NCBI RefSeq assembly: GCF_945859685.1
Contig: NC_079147.1
Coordinates: 85,056,315 to 85,120,314, forward strand
From: Eupeodes corollae
Taxonomy: Eukaryota; Arthropoda; Insecta; Diptera; Syrphidae
Length of the DNA: 64,000 nucleotides
Direction: 5' to 3'
The first letter of the stretch is position 1. Every line of letters starts with the position of its first letter. A program made the translations under genes and the position numbers. Shown piece after piece: positions 45,305-57,800 of this stretch. Below the pieces are notes generated by a model. It worked only from the letters and a program-made list of their open reading frames with translations, had not been told where the DNA came from and did not search any database.

Positions 45305-48300
45305 TTAAGTTACTTACTTAAGGTGGCTCTAAGTCCTGTGTGAACTAGGGCCTCATCCAACAAACTGCTCCATCTAGCTCGGTCCCTAGCTAGATGTCTT
45401 AAGTTTCGCACTCCAAGTTGGGTTAGGTGACTTTCCACTTGTGCGCGCCAGCTGATCCGCGGTCTTCCTCTAATGCGCTTTGCTGTGGGTGTGGATTCGA
45501 AGACTTTCCGGGCCGGTGCATTGGTTTCCATGCGCCATCTTAGTCGTTGGACTTTTACCCATCTGGCTAAGTCTACGTCCCTGTACAGCCCGCAGAGCTC
45601 GTTTTTCCATCTTCTCCTCCACTCATCTCCTTGCATATAGGACCGTATTTCATGCGAAAAACTTTTCTCTCGAAACGACCTTGGGTGCTTTAATCCGCTT
45701 TTGTCATAGTCCATGCTTCTGCACCGTAAAGCAGGACGGGGATGATAAGGGTCTTACATAGCGACACTTTGGTCCCTCGAGAGAGGACTTTACCACTCAA
45801 TTGCTTTCTTAGCCCAAAAAAACAGCGGTTAGCAAGAGTTATTCTGCGTTTGATCTCAACGCTGGTGTTGTTTTCTGCGTTTACACCAAGACGTCGGTGT
45901 TGTATGGCCTTTCTTGACGACAGCATGTCGCCCATTAACCGTTGAACAGATTTTTGCCGCCTCTAACTCAATACTCACAAAAGCCCCATTGACATCACGC
46001 TGAGTTCTTCCGATTATGTCAATGTCATCAACATATGCCAGTAATTGGACAGACTTTTGAAAGATAGTGCCTCTAGTGTTGACGTGCACTATTCTTTCAA
46101 GCACGATGTTAAAAAATCGCATGACAGCAAATCACCTTGTCTAAAACCTTTTTTGACATAGAAAAGTTTTGTTAAGTTGTTTCCAACTTTTATGGAGCAG
46201 CGTGAATTCTCCATGGTCATTCTGCACAAACGGACGAGTTTGGCAGGGATGCCAAAACTAGACATGGCTCTATACAGCTCGTCCCTGTAGATGCTGTCAT
46301 ATGCGGCCTTGAAATCGATGAAAAGATGGTTGGTGTTGATTTGGTGTTCTTGAGTTTTTTCCAGGATCTGCCGTAATGTGAATATTTGATCAACTGTGGA
46401 CTTTCCTGGTCTAAAACCACACTGATAAGGACCTATTAGGTTGTTGACGCTGGGCTTTAGACGTTCACATATTACGGCAGAGAAGATTTTATATGCGATG
46501 TTAAGTAGACTTATTCCTCTATAGTTGGAGCAGTTTAGCGGGTCTCCTTTTTTCAGGATCGGGCATACAATACTGAGGTTCCATTCATCGGGCATGCTTA
46601 CTTCCGACCATATCTTACGAATAAGTTGGTGCATGCTCCTAACCAACTTATCTACAGCTGCTTTAAAGAGCTCGGCATTCAAGCCACCCGCTCCAGCGGC
46701 TTTATTAGACTTCAGCTTACATATGGCAATCTTTACTTCGTCTAAGTCAGGAGGACGGAATTGTTGGCTTTCGTCGTCTATGTTGAATGGATCATCCTGC
46801 CTGACAGCGGAATTCAGTTCGTCGTCGCCGTTATACAGTCTGCAGAAGTTGTCCTTTCATATCCTCAGCATTGACTGCGGTTCCACTATGATGTTTCCAC
46901 TTTCATCTTTGCAGCATTCGGTTCTAGGTTTATGTACCTGTGAATTTCGTTTCACCTGTTCATAAAACTTTCGAACTTTATTCCTGCTTTTAAATCTCTC
47001 AACATCTTCGACCGCACGCTTCTCATGCCCTCTCTTTTTCCTTCTGAGAAGTCGGCGTTTCTCTCGCCTCTTCTGCTCATAGAGCTCATGAGCAGCTCTC
47101 GTCCTTTTATGCAGCGCCGCTTTGCGTGCCTGTTGTTTGGCTGCATTTGCCTGCATTTGCCTGCCAGCTTACATATGGCAATCTTTACTTCGTCTAAGTC
47201 AGGAGGACGGAATTGTTGGCTTTCGTCGTCTATGTTGAATGGATCATCCTGCCTGACAGCGGAATTCAGTTCGTCGTCGCCGTTATACAGTCTGCAGAAG
47301 TTGTCCTTTCATATCCTCAGCATTGACTGCGGTTCCACTATGATGTTTCCACTTTCATCTTTGCAGCATTCGGTTCTAGGTTTATGTACCTGTGAATTTC
47401 GTTTCACCTGTTCATAAAACTTTCGAACTTTATTCCTGCTTTTAAATCTCTCAACATCTTCGACCGCACGCTTCTCATGCCCTCTCTTTTTCCTTCTGAG
47501 AAGTCGGCGTTTCTCTCGCCTCTTCTGCTCATAGAGCTCATGAGCAGCTCTCGTCCTTTTATGCAGCGCCGCTTTGCGTGCCTGTTGTTTGGCTGCATTT
47601 GCCTGCATTTGCCTGCCAGCTTAGATATGGCAATCTTTACTTCGTCTATGTCTGGAGGACGGGATTGTTGGCTTTCGTCGTCTATGTTGAATGGATCATC
47701 CTGCCTGACAGCGGAATTCAGTTCGTCGTCGCCGTTATACAGTCTGCAGAAGTTGTCCTTTCATATCCTCAGCATTGACTGCGGTTCCACTATGATGTTT
47801 CCACTTTCATCTTTGCAGCATTCGGTTCTAGGTTTATGTACCTGTGAATTTCGTTTAACCTGTTCATAAAACTTTCGAACTTCATTCCTGCTTTTAAACC
47901 TCTCTCTTTTTCCTTCTGAGAAGTCGGCGTTTCTCTCGCCTCTTCTGCTCATAGAGCTCTTGAGCAGCTCTCGTCCTTTTATGCAGCGCCGCTTTGCGTG
48001 CCTATTGTTTGGCTGCATTCCTCATCAAACATGCCGACATTCCTCATCAAACCAGGGGTTCCTTGTTGGTGGCTGTTTGAAACCCAGCACATCAGAATCG
48101 GCTTCCCTGATTGCATCTTGGCAATGTTGCCACTGGTTTTCGATACATTTTGTTGGCGGCAGAGAACTTCGAGAGAGGTTACTTGTAACTCGGTCGGAAA
48201 AGGATTTGGCGATCTCTGGCGATTGTAGCCTTTCGAGGTTGGACTTTCTCCGAGCACCTCACTGTTTTGCTTTGGGTCTGGAAACCCGAAGTGCTATCTT

Positions 48301-48330
48301 GGCTACAACGTCAATTCGTCAATTTGGTCT
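45305..48330 (-). mobile_element. RTE-like LINE (family A) with internal triplication
   Basis: From the 3' end at 45305 (TTACTTACTTAAGGTGGC) this copy keeps an RT frame at 46682-46089 (NAELFKAAVDKLVRSM, NYRGISLLNIAYKI, HLFIDFKAAYDSIYRDELY, GFRQGDLLSCDFL) and LLAYVDDIDIIGR (motif C, 46050, intact YVDD). The C-terminal part follows with RWVKVQRLRWR and GRPRISWRAQVESH (45714-45330). Between 46713 and 48015 the linker region is triplicated. The 5' end is cut at 48330, so the endonuclease is absent. Confidence 0.85.
46713..48015 (-). repeat. 452-bp unit in three tandem copies within LINE family A
   Basis: Units start with CAGCTTA(C/G)ATATGGCAAT at 46713, 47165 and 47617, exactly 452 bases apart. 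Units 1 and 2 appear identical over their length, giving identical 130-codon and 99-codon frames at the 452-base offset. Unit 3 differs at several positions and has a roughly 50-base internal deletion near 47900. The junctions carry the short repeat GCATTTGCCTGCATTTGCCT, suggesting a microhomology-driven event. Confidence 0.95.
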
Positions 48331-48509
48331 CTAATAAATTACGTTTCACATTAATGATATGGGCCGCTAGGAGTAAAACTTATAACACTTTTGTTATTTC
48401 ATCGAATGAAAGTTACATCTGGTGAATTTGGAATTAGTTCTCTTTCTGTAAGCTTATTAAATAGGTTAATGTGGTTAAGGCCATGTATTTTGCTTCTATC
48501 GTCGAGATG
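48331..48509. other. Short spacer, nothing recognised
   Basis: Unique sequence between a truncated family A copy and a family B fragment. Confidence 0.35.
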
Positions 48510-49072
48510 GCGACTGTTGTCTATTTGTTCGGATTATACCATCTGATATCCGTATTTTCTCAAATAGCAAAAGGCCGCTATCAAATCTCTGGACTCTGTC
48601 TCTAAAAACTCTATAACAGTCCATAGCTGTCGATCATCTTTAATGGATATGGCGCAACAGTTTAATATTCACCTTTGCTGGGTGCGAAACCATAGAGACA
48701 ACTTGCAGAAGTGGTACATTACAACCCATTCTACCACGTTTGGCAAATGCTGGCATACCAATCGCTACTTGTAAACTATTGCTAATGGAGAACGCTATGG
48801 AGAAGACAAACACCAGGTGGAATAACATCACCACGTGTCAGATCACAAAAAACATCTGGCCTACACAAGGTTCAAGATGCTTAATATCTCTAAGCAGATC
48901 ACATATAAGCTCGATAATCAGTGTCCTAACTGGGCACTGTCTAATAGGAAAGCATGCCACGCTCTTAGGCGTATTCTCAAATGAATTTTGCAGAAGCTGT
49001 GTGGATGAGAAAGAGGAGAAAACAATTCTTCGCCTTCTCTGTACATATGTACATAGGAGAATTCTTCTATAA
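48510..49072 (+). mobile_element. I/LOA-like LINE fragment (relative of 28386-30555)
   Basis: It matches the RNase H and C-terminal part of the copy at 28386-30555: TTGCTGGGTGC (LCWVP), ANAGIPIATCKLLLMENAME, RSHISSIISVLTGHCLIGKH and EFCRSCVDEKEEKTILRLLC. Stops and deletions break it. Confidence 0.8.
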
Positions 49073-49854
49073 CGATTTAAAAGATCTCAATCATATTAAC
49101 ATAATCAGATTCTCAAGATTCGAAAGGGAATCAAACTGGTTTTATTGAGCTTAGAAGAAAACCTTAAGATTCATGTGGTATCACAATGGGCCTATGTGTC
49201 TCCTACTCCATTACGGACAACTACTTTAACCTAAGCTAAGATGTTTAAAATGTTATGAAATTAATTGAATTATATTTAAAAGCTAACTTAAAGAAATGTT
49301 CACCTAAACAAAATGACGAAATCATTATTTATACTTAAATTTTAATTATATATAAATGTACTGTCGATACATAATGGAAGCTCTTTCTTTCAGACATCCT
49401 TACGACAATGCCAGAATCGCATGGCATATGGCATCACTTTTGTAATATTATTAATTCGCATGAAAACATAAATAATATAATTTTTATCACTTAGCATTTT
49501 CACATGTCAACAATAATTAAGTTTTGACAAATGGCTCGTTATTACATCTTTAAATGTTACAGGTTTTTAATAATAGTGTCTCTACTATGTACATTTAAGT
49601 GCGGATTAGTATGAAACGTAAATAAATAAGTAAGCAATAGACAATTTGTGAAGTCTGCCTATAATACATTACGGAGGCTGATCTTCATATTCCTGGCCTT
49701 GGTAACATGAAGTATTATAGGTGAGGAACTTTAACTGGTCACTATGCTTCCTTAATAATGACGTGGATTCCAGCGCAGATATGATTACAAACTTATTCTT
49801 TATGGAATGAGAAATTTTATCCCGAATAGGGTAAAATCCTAAAGAAAATCATGG
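49073..49854. other. No gene recognised
   Basis: AT-rich; includes an AAATAAATAAGTAAGC run near 49620 that resembles a retroelement tail. Confidence 0.35.
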
Positions 49855-50151
49855 TTGGATTCAAGGATTTATTTATTTATAAAGCCAACCCTACTGAGGA
49901 AAACCGGAATAAATCCAAACAAGCTAGAAAGACTTGTAACAGACGCTTTAATTTTTTGCATGACCAGAAATTGTCAAAACAATGTGTCAAAAACAGTGAA
50001 AATTTATGATTATTTGTATAAAATGTGCGCAACACTACGTCATCAACTATTCCTACGCTCGTTTTGAATGGCACTCCTTTTTTGCTGTTAATTCGATGCT
50101 GCGTAAACGATTTTATGGGACGAATCTTCTTCTGCACTCGTACAGTTGCTA

Positions 50152-51447
50152 CGAGGGGCGTTCAATATATTCTCGCTATCTATATGAAGGAAAATGCGAA
50201 TTCAATTTAAATTGTTTTTATTTTTCAATATAATCTCCCCCAACATAAATGCATTTGTTACATCTTGAGATAAGCTTTTTTAAACCCTCAAAAAAATAAG
50301 TTTCCTCTTTCCCTGCAAAATACCCATTTATTGCCGACTTAGTTCTTCATCATCCGAAAATCTTTTTCCACGAAGACATTTTTTTTAAATCCGGAAACAG
50401 GAAGTAATCACTAGGGACAAGGTCTGGACTATAGGGTGGATGTTGAATTTCTTCAAAACCACAATCTCGCACAGCAGCCTTGGAAATTGGCGCCGTGTGA
50501 ACAGGAGCGTTGTCATGAAGAAGCAACACACACGCTGCGAGTTTACCCCGTCTTTTCTTTTTAATTTCCTCCCGCAAATTATGCAAAGTGGAAGCGTAGG
50601 ATTTGGCGTTGATGGTTTCACCTTTTTTTTTGTACTCAATGAGTAAGATTCCCTTTGAGTCCCAAAAAACTGTGGCCATGAGCTTCTCGGCAGACGGAGT
50701 GACTTTGAACTTCTTCGGGGGGAGTGTTCCTTTTTTATGCCACTGCATGGACTCTTGTTTGCTTTCAGGGTCATAGTGGTGAACCCATATTTCGCCCCCA
50801 GTAACAATCCGATGTATAACGCCGTCCGCGTTCTCACTACACATCTCCAAAAGCTCTCTACAGCATGCGATTCTCACTTTTTTCTGAAGCGCTGTGAGCA
50901 TTCGTGGCACGCACCTTGCACTGACCTTTGAAAGGTTAAGATGGTCATGAAGGATGGTGTGAATGGTACCAGTCGAAAGCTTGGTGATCTCTGCCATCAT
51001 TTTCACCTTTATTCGGGCATCCTCGAGAACAAGTTTTTCGACTTCTTTGATGCTTTCTCCCGTACAAGCATTAGCCGGGGCGCCGGAGCGGGGGTCGTCT
51101 TCAATGCTCTCTCTGCCTCTCTTGAACTCACTTGACCACTTTTGCACAGTTGATAATGAAGGTGCGGAACCCTGGTAAACTGCCACCATTTCTTCATGAA
51201 TAGTTTTTTGACTTTTTCCATGCTTAGTAAGAAATTTAATTACAGCGCGATGCTCAATTTTCACCATCATCGTCTCAGTTGCCAATATGATTCTGTTTAA
51301 ATAAAGATTTAACGGTAAATAATAATCACATTTATATGAAATTTTACATGAATGCACTAAAATAATAGTATTTCTTGATAAATAAGTCAATTTATATATA
51401 TAACCACAGCTTCACCCCGATACCGAGAATATATTGAACGCCCCTCG
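50152..51447 (-). mobile_element. mariner element, full length with TIRs
   Basis: The ends are 29-bp inverted repeats starting CGAGGGGCGTTCAATATATT (50152-50180 and 51419-51447, one mismatch), each bordered by TA (50150-50151 and 51448-51449). At 1296 bp it has the usual mariner size. It carries one transposase pseudogene on the minus strand. It lies within LINE family C, so it is younger than that copy. Confidence 0.95.
50350..51270 (-). pseudogene. mariner transposase (D,D34D), catalytically and structurally broken
   Basis: The frame from ATG 51270 gives 306 aa. Features in order are a paired-like helix-turn-helix region (IEHRAVIKFLTKHGKSQKTI), the WSSEFKRGRESIEDDPRSG linker, HDHLNLSKVSARCVPRML (WVPHxL block), the first catalytic region as VTGGEIWVHHYDPESKQ where TGDETW is expected (Asp changed to Gly), LLLHDNAPVHTA (second Asp), and PPYSPDLVPSDYFLF 34 residues later (third Asp). 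A frameshift after KKIF near 50352 removes the usual C-terminus, whose remnant (KSLSQDVTNAF region) is still legible to about 50225. It cannot act as a transposase as read. Confidence 0.92.
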
Positions 51448-52209
51448 TAGAGTCTTGACATTCACAAATTCGCTGGCCCGGATAGTATCCCCGCTATTGT
51501 TCTGAAGAGGTGTTCTTCAACGCTGGCAAAACCACTGCGTAAGCTTTTCCATCTGTCCTATCCTACTGGTCTCTTTCCGAGTGGATGGAAAAATGCATTT
51601 GTCTAGCCTGTCCCTTAAAAAAGCGTATTCTCCTCTCCTTCTAACTACCGTCCAATTGCACTTACGTCCCTTCTGTCCAAGATCATGGAAACCCTGATTA
51701 ATTTTCAGCTTTTTAATGACAGGCAGTATGGCTTTCGTTGCAATAGATCTACTGGTGGTCTCATGGTTTATCTCACCGAACAGTGGAACAAATCTTTACA
51801 TCGGTTTGGAGAAAGTAAGATTTATTGCACTTGCTATTTTTAAGACATTTGATAGAGTTTGGCATCAGGCTCTCTTGTCGAAAATGCGTGTATTGATGAA
51901 TCTCTTCTTTGTTGGGATAGAAATCACCCTTCGGATCGTGCAATTCAAGTAGTATCGGACGGGTTCAAATCTGATATCCACAAAATAAACTCTGGTGTTC
52001 CCCAGGGCTCCGTTTTGTCTCCGACGCTCTTCCTTATTTTTATAAATGATCTTTTTGTCTGAAACTTCTAACTCACTGATGACTAGGGCAACCAAAAATA
52101 TGTTCGAACATATTTTTTGTTAACATCGCTAATAACACGAGACTAAGATAGAAATGCGTTTCATTGAAATCTTCGTCTTTTAAACGTCACCTTTAAGGGA
52201 ACATTTTTA

Positions 52210-53170
52210 CATTTTTCATTTTTCAAATGAAACGCAACAGTTTTGGACAATCTTCGAGTGATTCAAAACATACAGAGTTTGAAAGAGATTTTTGGGGTGC
52301 TTTTGTTGGGGCAGATATACCCTTGTTTAAAATTCGCCGTGAAAGTATTTGTTCTTTTTTGGAAATGTATACCTTCAGAAACAACCCTTCGCTAAAATTA
52401 TGAACACAATTTATTGAAAAAAAAAACAAACAATCAAAAACGAAGCAAAAATCGATTTTTATGGGTTTCAATGGACGAGAAAACAGACGCAACAAACAGA
52501 TATGTTGCAAATGTTATCATTGGAATTTTGGATCCAGATGAGACGTTCGCTAAAGAAACATTTGTATAAAATATAGCTTAAACGAAAATGACAAATCACT
52601 CAACCATCATCGCCTGGCTCTTCGATGATTCGGTTAGAATTCTGTCTGAAGATTTTAATAAAGACTCGATCTTACTTTTTTTTATATGGTAAAAGCGTCG
52701 CACATGGACTTCATCGAGTGTGAAAAAATTAGAAGTAAATATGCTGACATTGACCGTTTTATAACAAATGTAAAAAAGTGTTTTTAAAAGCTTCATCCAG
52801 AGTGGAAACTCTTAGAAACGTAGCACTTGGACTGGAACTGCATTTTTAAAAGATTGTTTTTTTTTGGCATCAAGCTATAGGTTTCTAGTAACATCAATTT
52901 CAAAAATTGAATCACGTGTTTTATCGCTTAATACCAGCACACAAATTATAAGTGATGCGGTAAGACAATCTACAGCATTAACAGCAAGGCTGCGAAATTA
53001 TTGAAGAAAAAAAAAAATAGAATAGAAAAAAATGCTAGCGTCGAAAAACTAAAAATAATTGCAATGGCTTTGTCGGAAGAGAAATCTATAGCAGTTAAAG
53101 AATATACAATTGCTGAAGTTCCAGCATTCAAATACGTTCCGATCACTTCTGTTACGTTGAACGGTTAAAG
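52210..53170 (+). pseudogene. hAT-family transposase relic
   Basis: Plus-strand frames give FGQSSSDSKHTEFERDFWGA followed by FVGADIPLFKI, SMDEKTDATNRYVANVIIGI (the first catalytic Asp region), MTNHSTIIAWLFDDSVRIL, then degraded sequence corresponding to LLFVTDAAPYMVKAAK and a VSSVKKVFLKAPSRV-like stretch near 52740-52800. This matches an insect hAT transposase group with a BED-type N-terminus. Many stops are present. A perfect palindrome (AAAAATATGTTCGAACATAT at 52095) lies just upstream; terminal repeats were not identified. Confidence 0.65.
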
Positions 53171-53289
53171 AGTTTTGATTTTTCTTTTTTTGATTGGTAT
53201 TGTTCTTATTAATTAATTTCCTAAAGCAAATAACGTTTCTTGTAAACATCTTTTACATTTATTGAGCATATTTTGAGGGCATAAATTTG

Positions 53290-53720
53290 ATTTTTAAGGG
53301 ATATTATAAGCGCTTGAAACTAGTTTGCTAAGTGTTTAGGTTTTCTCGGACGATGCAAGAAGTTGTTTAACTCTTCTGATAAGGCTATAATTTACAAAGG
53401 ATTTATTCGTCCAAAACTCGAGTATGATTGTCATATTTGAGCTGGTGTCCAAATAACGGGTCGATCTCTTACCGCGTCATTTGCTTCACTTGAACAAGGC
53501 CGCAAGGTCTCATGCCTGTCATTGTTTTATCGTTTTTTTAAATAAACAATGCTCAAGTGAAATAGCCAGTTGCATTCCTCCCCTTAAACAATTCAACAGC
53601 AATACCCGTACTGCTGGGAATGCCAATGTTTACCCTCGAGCCGAATTTCAGACATACTGTTAAGTACAGGAATTATTTCTTTAGCCGCACTACACGAATG
53701 TGGAATGCTTAACCAGGCTC
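53290..53720 (+). mobile_element. 3' end of LINE family C
   Basis: Frames read RPKLEYDCHIWAGVQITG-like sequence (53410-53460), QGRKVSCLSLFYRFF, SSEIASCIPPLKQFNSNTR and SRTTRMWN (53690). This is the typical end of a Jockey/CR1-like ORF2. It is similar to 1-215. Confidence 0.65.
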
Positions 53721-54890
53721 AACTCTTCCTTGTGGTTTCTCCTTTGCATAAGCGATTAATTCTTAAAGCTCTGACAGAGTTTTGTTTTCAAAAGCTTTAA
53801 AACCCAAAAGCTCCTTAATAAAATCCACTCAATAAGCTTTTTAATTGCAATTGAGAGTGATAATGGTAACTCTGTTGAGATATTAAGAATAATCGCACGA
53901 TTGTATTGACAGTATCCAATTGCAACACCAATTCTTTAAGGAAAGTCAGTGGCCTGTTAATTTTTTCCGACTCAGTGTATTAAGGGTTCATCCGGTGCCA
54001 CTGCTTTGCAAAAAGCTCGCCCATTCGACCTGTACTGACTATTTTTCTTGAACAGCATGACTTACATATTATGTTGTCAAAACCTACCCAAAGTAAAATT
54101 ATTCTAATAATAAATCGCTTGACAAAATGTTATATATAACACCTCCCCCCCCCCCCTCCCCCCAAAAAACACTCGTCACTTCAGCAATGAAAGATTGTTT
54201 GTTTAACTGAGGTGTTGTTTATTTAGTGGACTAATCAAAATAAACATCTTTTATTTAAATATCTAGTTCAACTCGTGGACTAACTTCAAGCTACAAAATA
54301 GCGCAGTTTTAAATAATTTCTCAAAACATTTTTGATAACCTTAATCTTTTCATTTATTATTTTGTTTAAGCTGATTTTTTTGGCCTTTGAGACAAAAAAG
54401 AAAAATCTATTACAATGAGTGAATCATTTGTGTACAAAAATGTAGGAATTATTGTTTTATATCCAGAAATGTGTTTTTTGTTTTATTTTTCAAAAACTCC
54501 TTCTTATTGTCTTCAACTTTACAATACACCCCGCCCACATTTCGTAAAGTATATGTAAAACCAGTATTCGTTGAAAACTTTTTTATTTTTCTTACAGCTA
54601 GTTTATAAGATTTTCCTTTAAAAAATATGTAATTTTTGCTGATTTAAACTTTAAAAAAAAAACAGAACTTTCACATAATCAAAACAAAAATATTTTTTTC
54701 CATTCACTTCTAGTTGATCAAAAATAAAAGCATTTTGAATATTTAAGAAAGAACTGCGGATTAAAGTAAATAAACCAGCAAACAACTCATCTATCTTCTT
54801 GCATCAATTAGCTAGCTAAAATAATTCATATCATCTCGCGTCCCCACTTCTACCATCATAAGTTTTCTAAAGCCAATCACGTGCCAGAAA
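53721..54890. other. Upstream region of the large zinc-finger gene
   Basis: No coding sequence recognised. It contains a C-tract at 54145-54163 (12 C, T, 6 C). The segment just before 54891 should hold the promoter and 5' UTR of the downstream gene; no clear TATA box or initiator is evident. Confidence 0.4.
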
Positions 54891-57800
54891 ATGGCCAACC
54901 AACCGCCAACTAAGTGTCCCCCGTACCCTAAAGTAAAGTATACTGATGCGAAGTTTCGGGAAATCATGCCTAGTTTGCCGCTGGAGGAGAGTCATAAAGT
55001 CCAATATAAGGCAAAAGGGGTGTGGTTTAGGATGATAACAAAGCATGGCAATTTCTATAATTGCGAATGTTGCGGCATAGCCAACGTTGGCCGAACACCA
55101 TTTACCGACCATTTACGTGGCAAGAAACATCGTTTGGCCTTGCATGCCGCTGATAAGCTCTTTCATCCACAGTATACAGCTCCAAAGCCAACTAATTCAC
55201 CTCCACGTACACCCATTCTTGACGCTTGTATGGGAGTTGGCGATAAGCCCAAAGATGTGAGTGGACTTAAAGCTGCATCTACACAGCAGAAACCAAAACC
55301 AGGACCGGCTTCTGCGCAAAAATCAAAGCAAGAAGCTAATTCACAAAATGCGCAAAAACCCAAGCCAGATGGTGATTCTGGGCAAAAATCCAAACCAGAT
55401 GGTGATTCTGAACAAAAACCAAAGCCGGAGGTGGATGATAATTCTTCTACGCAAAAATCAAACCCAAAAGTTGAAGCTAACACCGCACAGAAAAAGCCCA
55501 CTCCTGTCCAGAAACCAGGTCCGGCTTCTAGCAAAAAGCCAATGAACGCTGCTAAGAAAGCAACACCTGCCGAGACGGCTAAGAGCAATGCTTCTCCAGC
55601 CAGTGCTTCTGAGCAAAGCGATTCCAAAGAAGAAGTAACTTCTACTAAAAACGAAAACGATGAGAAAAATTCTGAAGAATCAGCCAAACCTACCCCAGTG
55701 GTTGCCACTGATGAAATTGTTATACTTGATGACGATGATGAAGATGAAAATGAAAACAAACAGCCTGCGAAGGAGGAGCCTGTTGAAAAACCTGAGGTAG
55801 GCCAGGCCATTCCAGTTACTGGCAATGCTGTCCCCAAAGCTCAAAGACCTCAGAAACAACGTAATTTACCTGCTCAAGCAATGAAGCAAAATCAAAACGC
55901 AGCTAGTAAGTCTGAAAACGATATTGCACCTGCTGACCGAATTCTTAACCCTGCAGCGGTTGTAGCCCAATCGGCAGAGCAACCAAACAATAATGAAAAG
56001 CCAAATTATCAACAAAATCGGGTAATAATACCCACAGCCAATAAGAAAAAAGAAGCAGCAAATCAACAACAGCAAGCTGCTAATCAGCAACCAAACTTCT
56101 CGAAAAGGACCTTTACACCAAAGGTGGCAGGAACGGAGGATTGCGAGGGCATAATTGGTGTGGAATACGTTGTTAAGATCCTCAAGGTGTACAACGATCC
56201 CGATCCGTTTTATGAGTGTTGCTTGTGCGAGGTGGTGATGGATGGCATTGGGATGCAAACTCATTTGGTGGGCTATAACCATCGCTACAAGTATATAGAG
56301 AAGCATTTCCCAACATGTTTCAATCAGTATAAGGATCACATTGGCAATATTCAGGTGTTGGGTCATATTATGGATCGCGTTGCTAAGGCAATTGAAAGCC
56401 ATCACGGTAGGGAATTGCCCTACGAGTGTCTGAGTGGAGAATTCCGTGCGAACCGTCATGGTGTTATGACAACAGTTTACTCCTTCCGACATGCCTCAGA
56501 ATATTCCGGGCCATCGTTTACAAATGTTTTAGATGCCAAGGAAGTGGATGAGCTGTATAAGAACAAGGTAATCTACGTTCCGAAAAAAGCAGATCCAAAA
56601 CGAAAGCCTACATTTGACACCCGTACTGGGGCTCCCGCACCAAAGAAGGGAAGAATGGATCGTGAACGCGAGCGAGATCGTGACCGTGATCGTGAACGTG
56701 AACTTAATCGTGAACGTGAACGAGATCGTGATCGTGAACGTGATCGTGGATATCTTGGTTCTAATCGAGGAACTCGTCGCCCAATGCGTGTGGAACCCGA
56801 ACCACAGAACACGGTTGATGACGCAACTCACAAATTATTGGTTGAAGAATTCCTCAATAACACCCGAGGAAAATCACGCTCCCCCGGCGGACGCAGAAGA
56901 CGTCATCGATCGCGATCTCGATCACCCCAGAGATCGCATCGACGCAGATCTGTATCGCCTTTGCGCGAAGGAGACATATGGCAAGCCTATCGACATCTTG
57001 TTGATCGCTCCAAAAATGAGTTGGATCAGGTATATAAGGAATATCGCAAGGACCCGGAGAAGCACCCCGTTTACGACGAGGAATGGCGTAAATTCTGGAA
57101 GCATCGTAAAGAGCAATTGACCCGCGAAGGTCTCGATCACAGAAACTACGACTTCCAGCCAGAATGGGTTAGATACTTTGCTGTTCGTATCGAAGAACTC
57201 TATGATGAAGCTGTAGAGGACATCAAAATAAGCTCGAGGAGGCGCCTGATTTTACCGATGACAAATGATGAACTTGAGGATAAGAAATATCATGTGAAGG
57301 TTGTTAATATCGAGAGAGAACAACAGTCTAATCAATATCAACAGGAATACGACCAACATGGATCCAAATTCCCCGAAAATGACAAGACTTCGGTAGTAAG
57401 TGTGCTGAGATTGTTGACCGCCTTAGAAGACTATCTGGGAAGTTTGGGACCTAAAGTGGTTGATCTTCTCTCGAAGGCACTCCTGGTAGAGAAAACCAAC
57501 CCAAGAGAAATCAATGAAATCATTTTGAATCTTGAAAACTGCACTATACTTGAGACAGCTATGGAAAAATTGAAAGGAGTCTTGATTGCTGGACTATTGG
57601 AAGGGCCCAAAGTAAGAGCATTCAATAATGTTATAACAGAAACAGATAAAATTCTGAGAATTGCTTACAAGATAAGGCGGGAGAATCCTCAGCCTCTTAT
57701 GAACAGGCCACATGAAGTAATGAACAGGCCACAGGCTGCAATGAATAGGCCACAGCCTGTTCCTGTTCCTGCTCCCAAAGCTCTGCAACAAGATTTCCAA

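Larger units (their letters stand above)
49855..52080 (+). mobile_element. LINE family C copy, split by a mariner insertion
   Basis: The left part (49855-50149) reads RKTGINPNKLERLVTD-type linker and MRNTTSSTIPTLVLNGTPFL. The right part (51450-52080) continues with SIPAIVLKRCSSTLAKPL-like sequence, SLSKIMETLINFQLF, the VRFIALAIFKTFDRVWHQAL block (motif A) and SDIHKINSGVPQGSVLSPTL with FLIFINDLFV (motif B). Rejoined across the TA at the mariner ends, the flanks match the equivalent region of the family C copy near 6845-6915. Stops and a frameshift before motif A show decay. Confidence 0.85.

Noticed and set aside
54145..54163. C-homopolymer tract as a regulatory G-quadruplex
   Set aside because: The complementary strand has two long G-runs that could stack, but nothing around it supports a function; it may be a simple repeat or a sequencing-prone tract.
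55163..55837. Long minus-strand frames opposite the 1464-aa ORF (also 55866-56492 and 58340-59080)
   Set aside because: They are composition shadows: repeated Pro/Lys and Gly codons on the plus strand leave the complementary frames open. The encoded sequences are low-complexity Ser/Phe or Pro/Leu strings.
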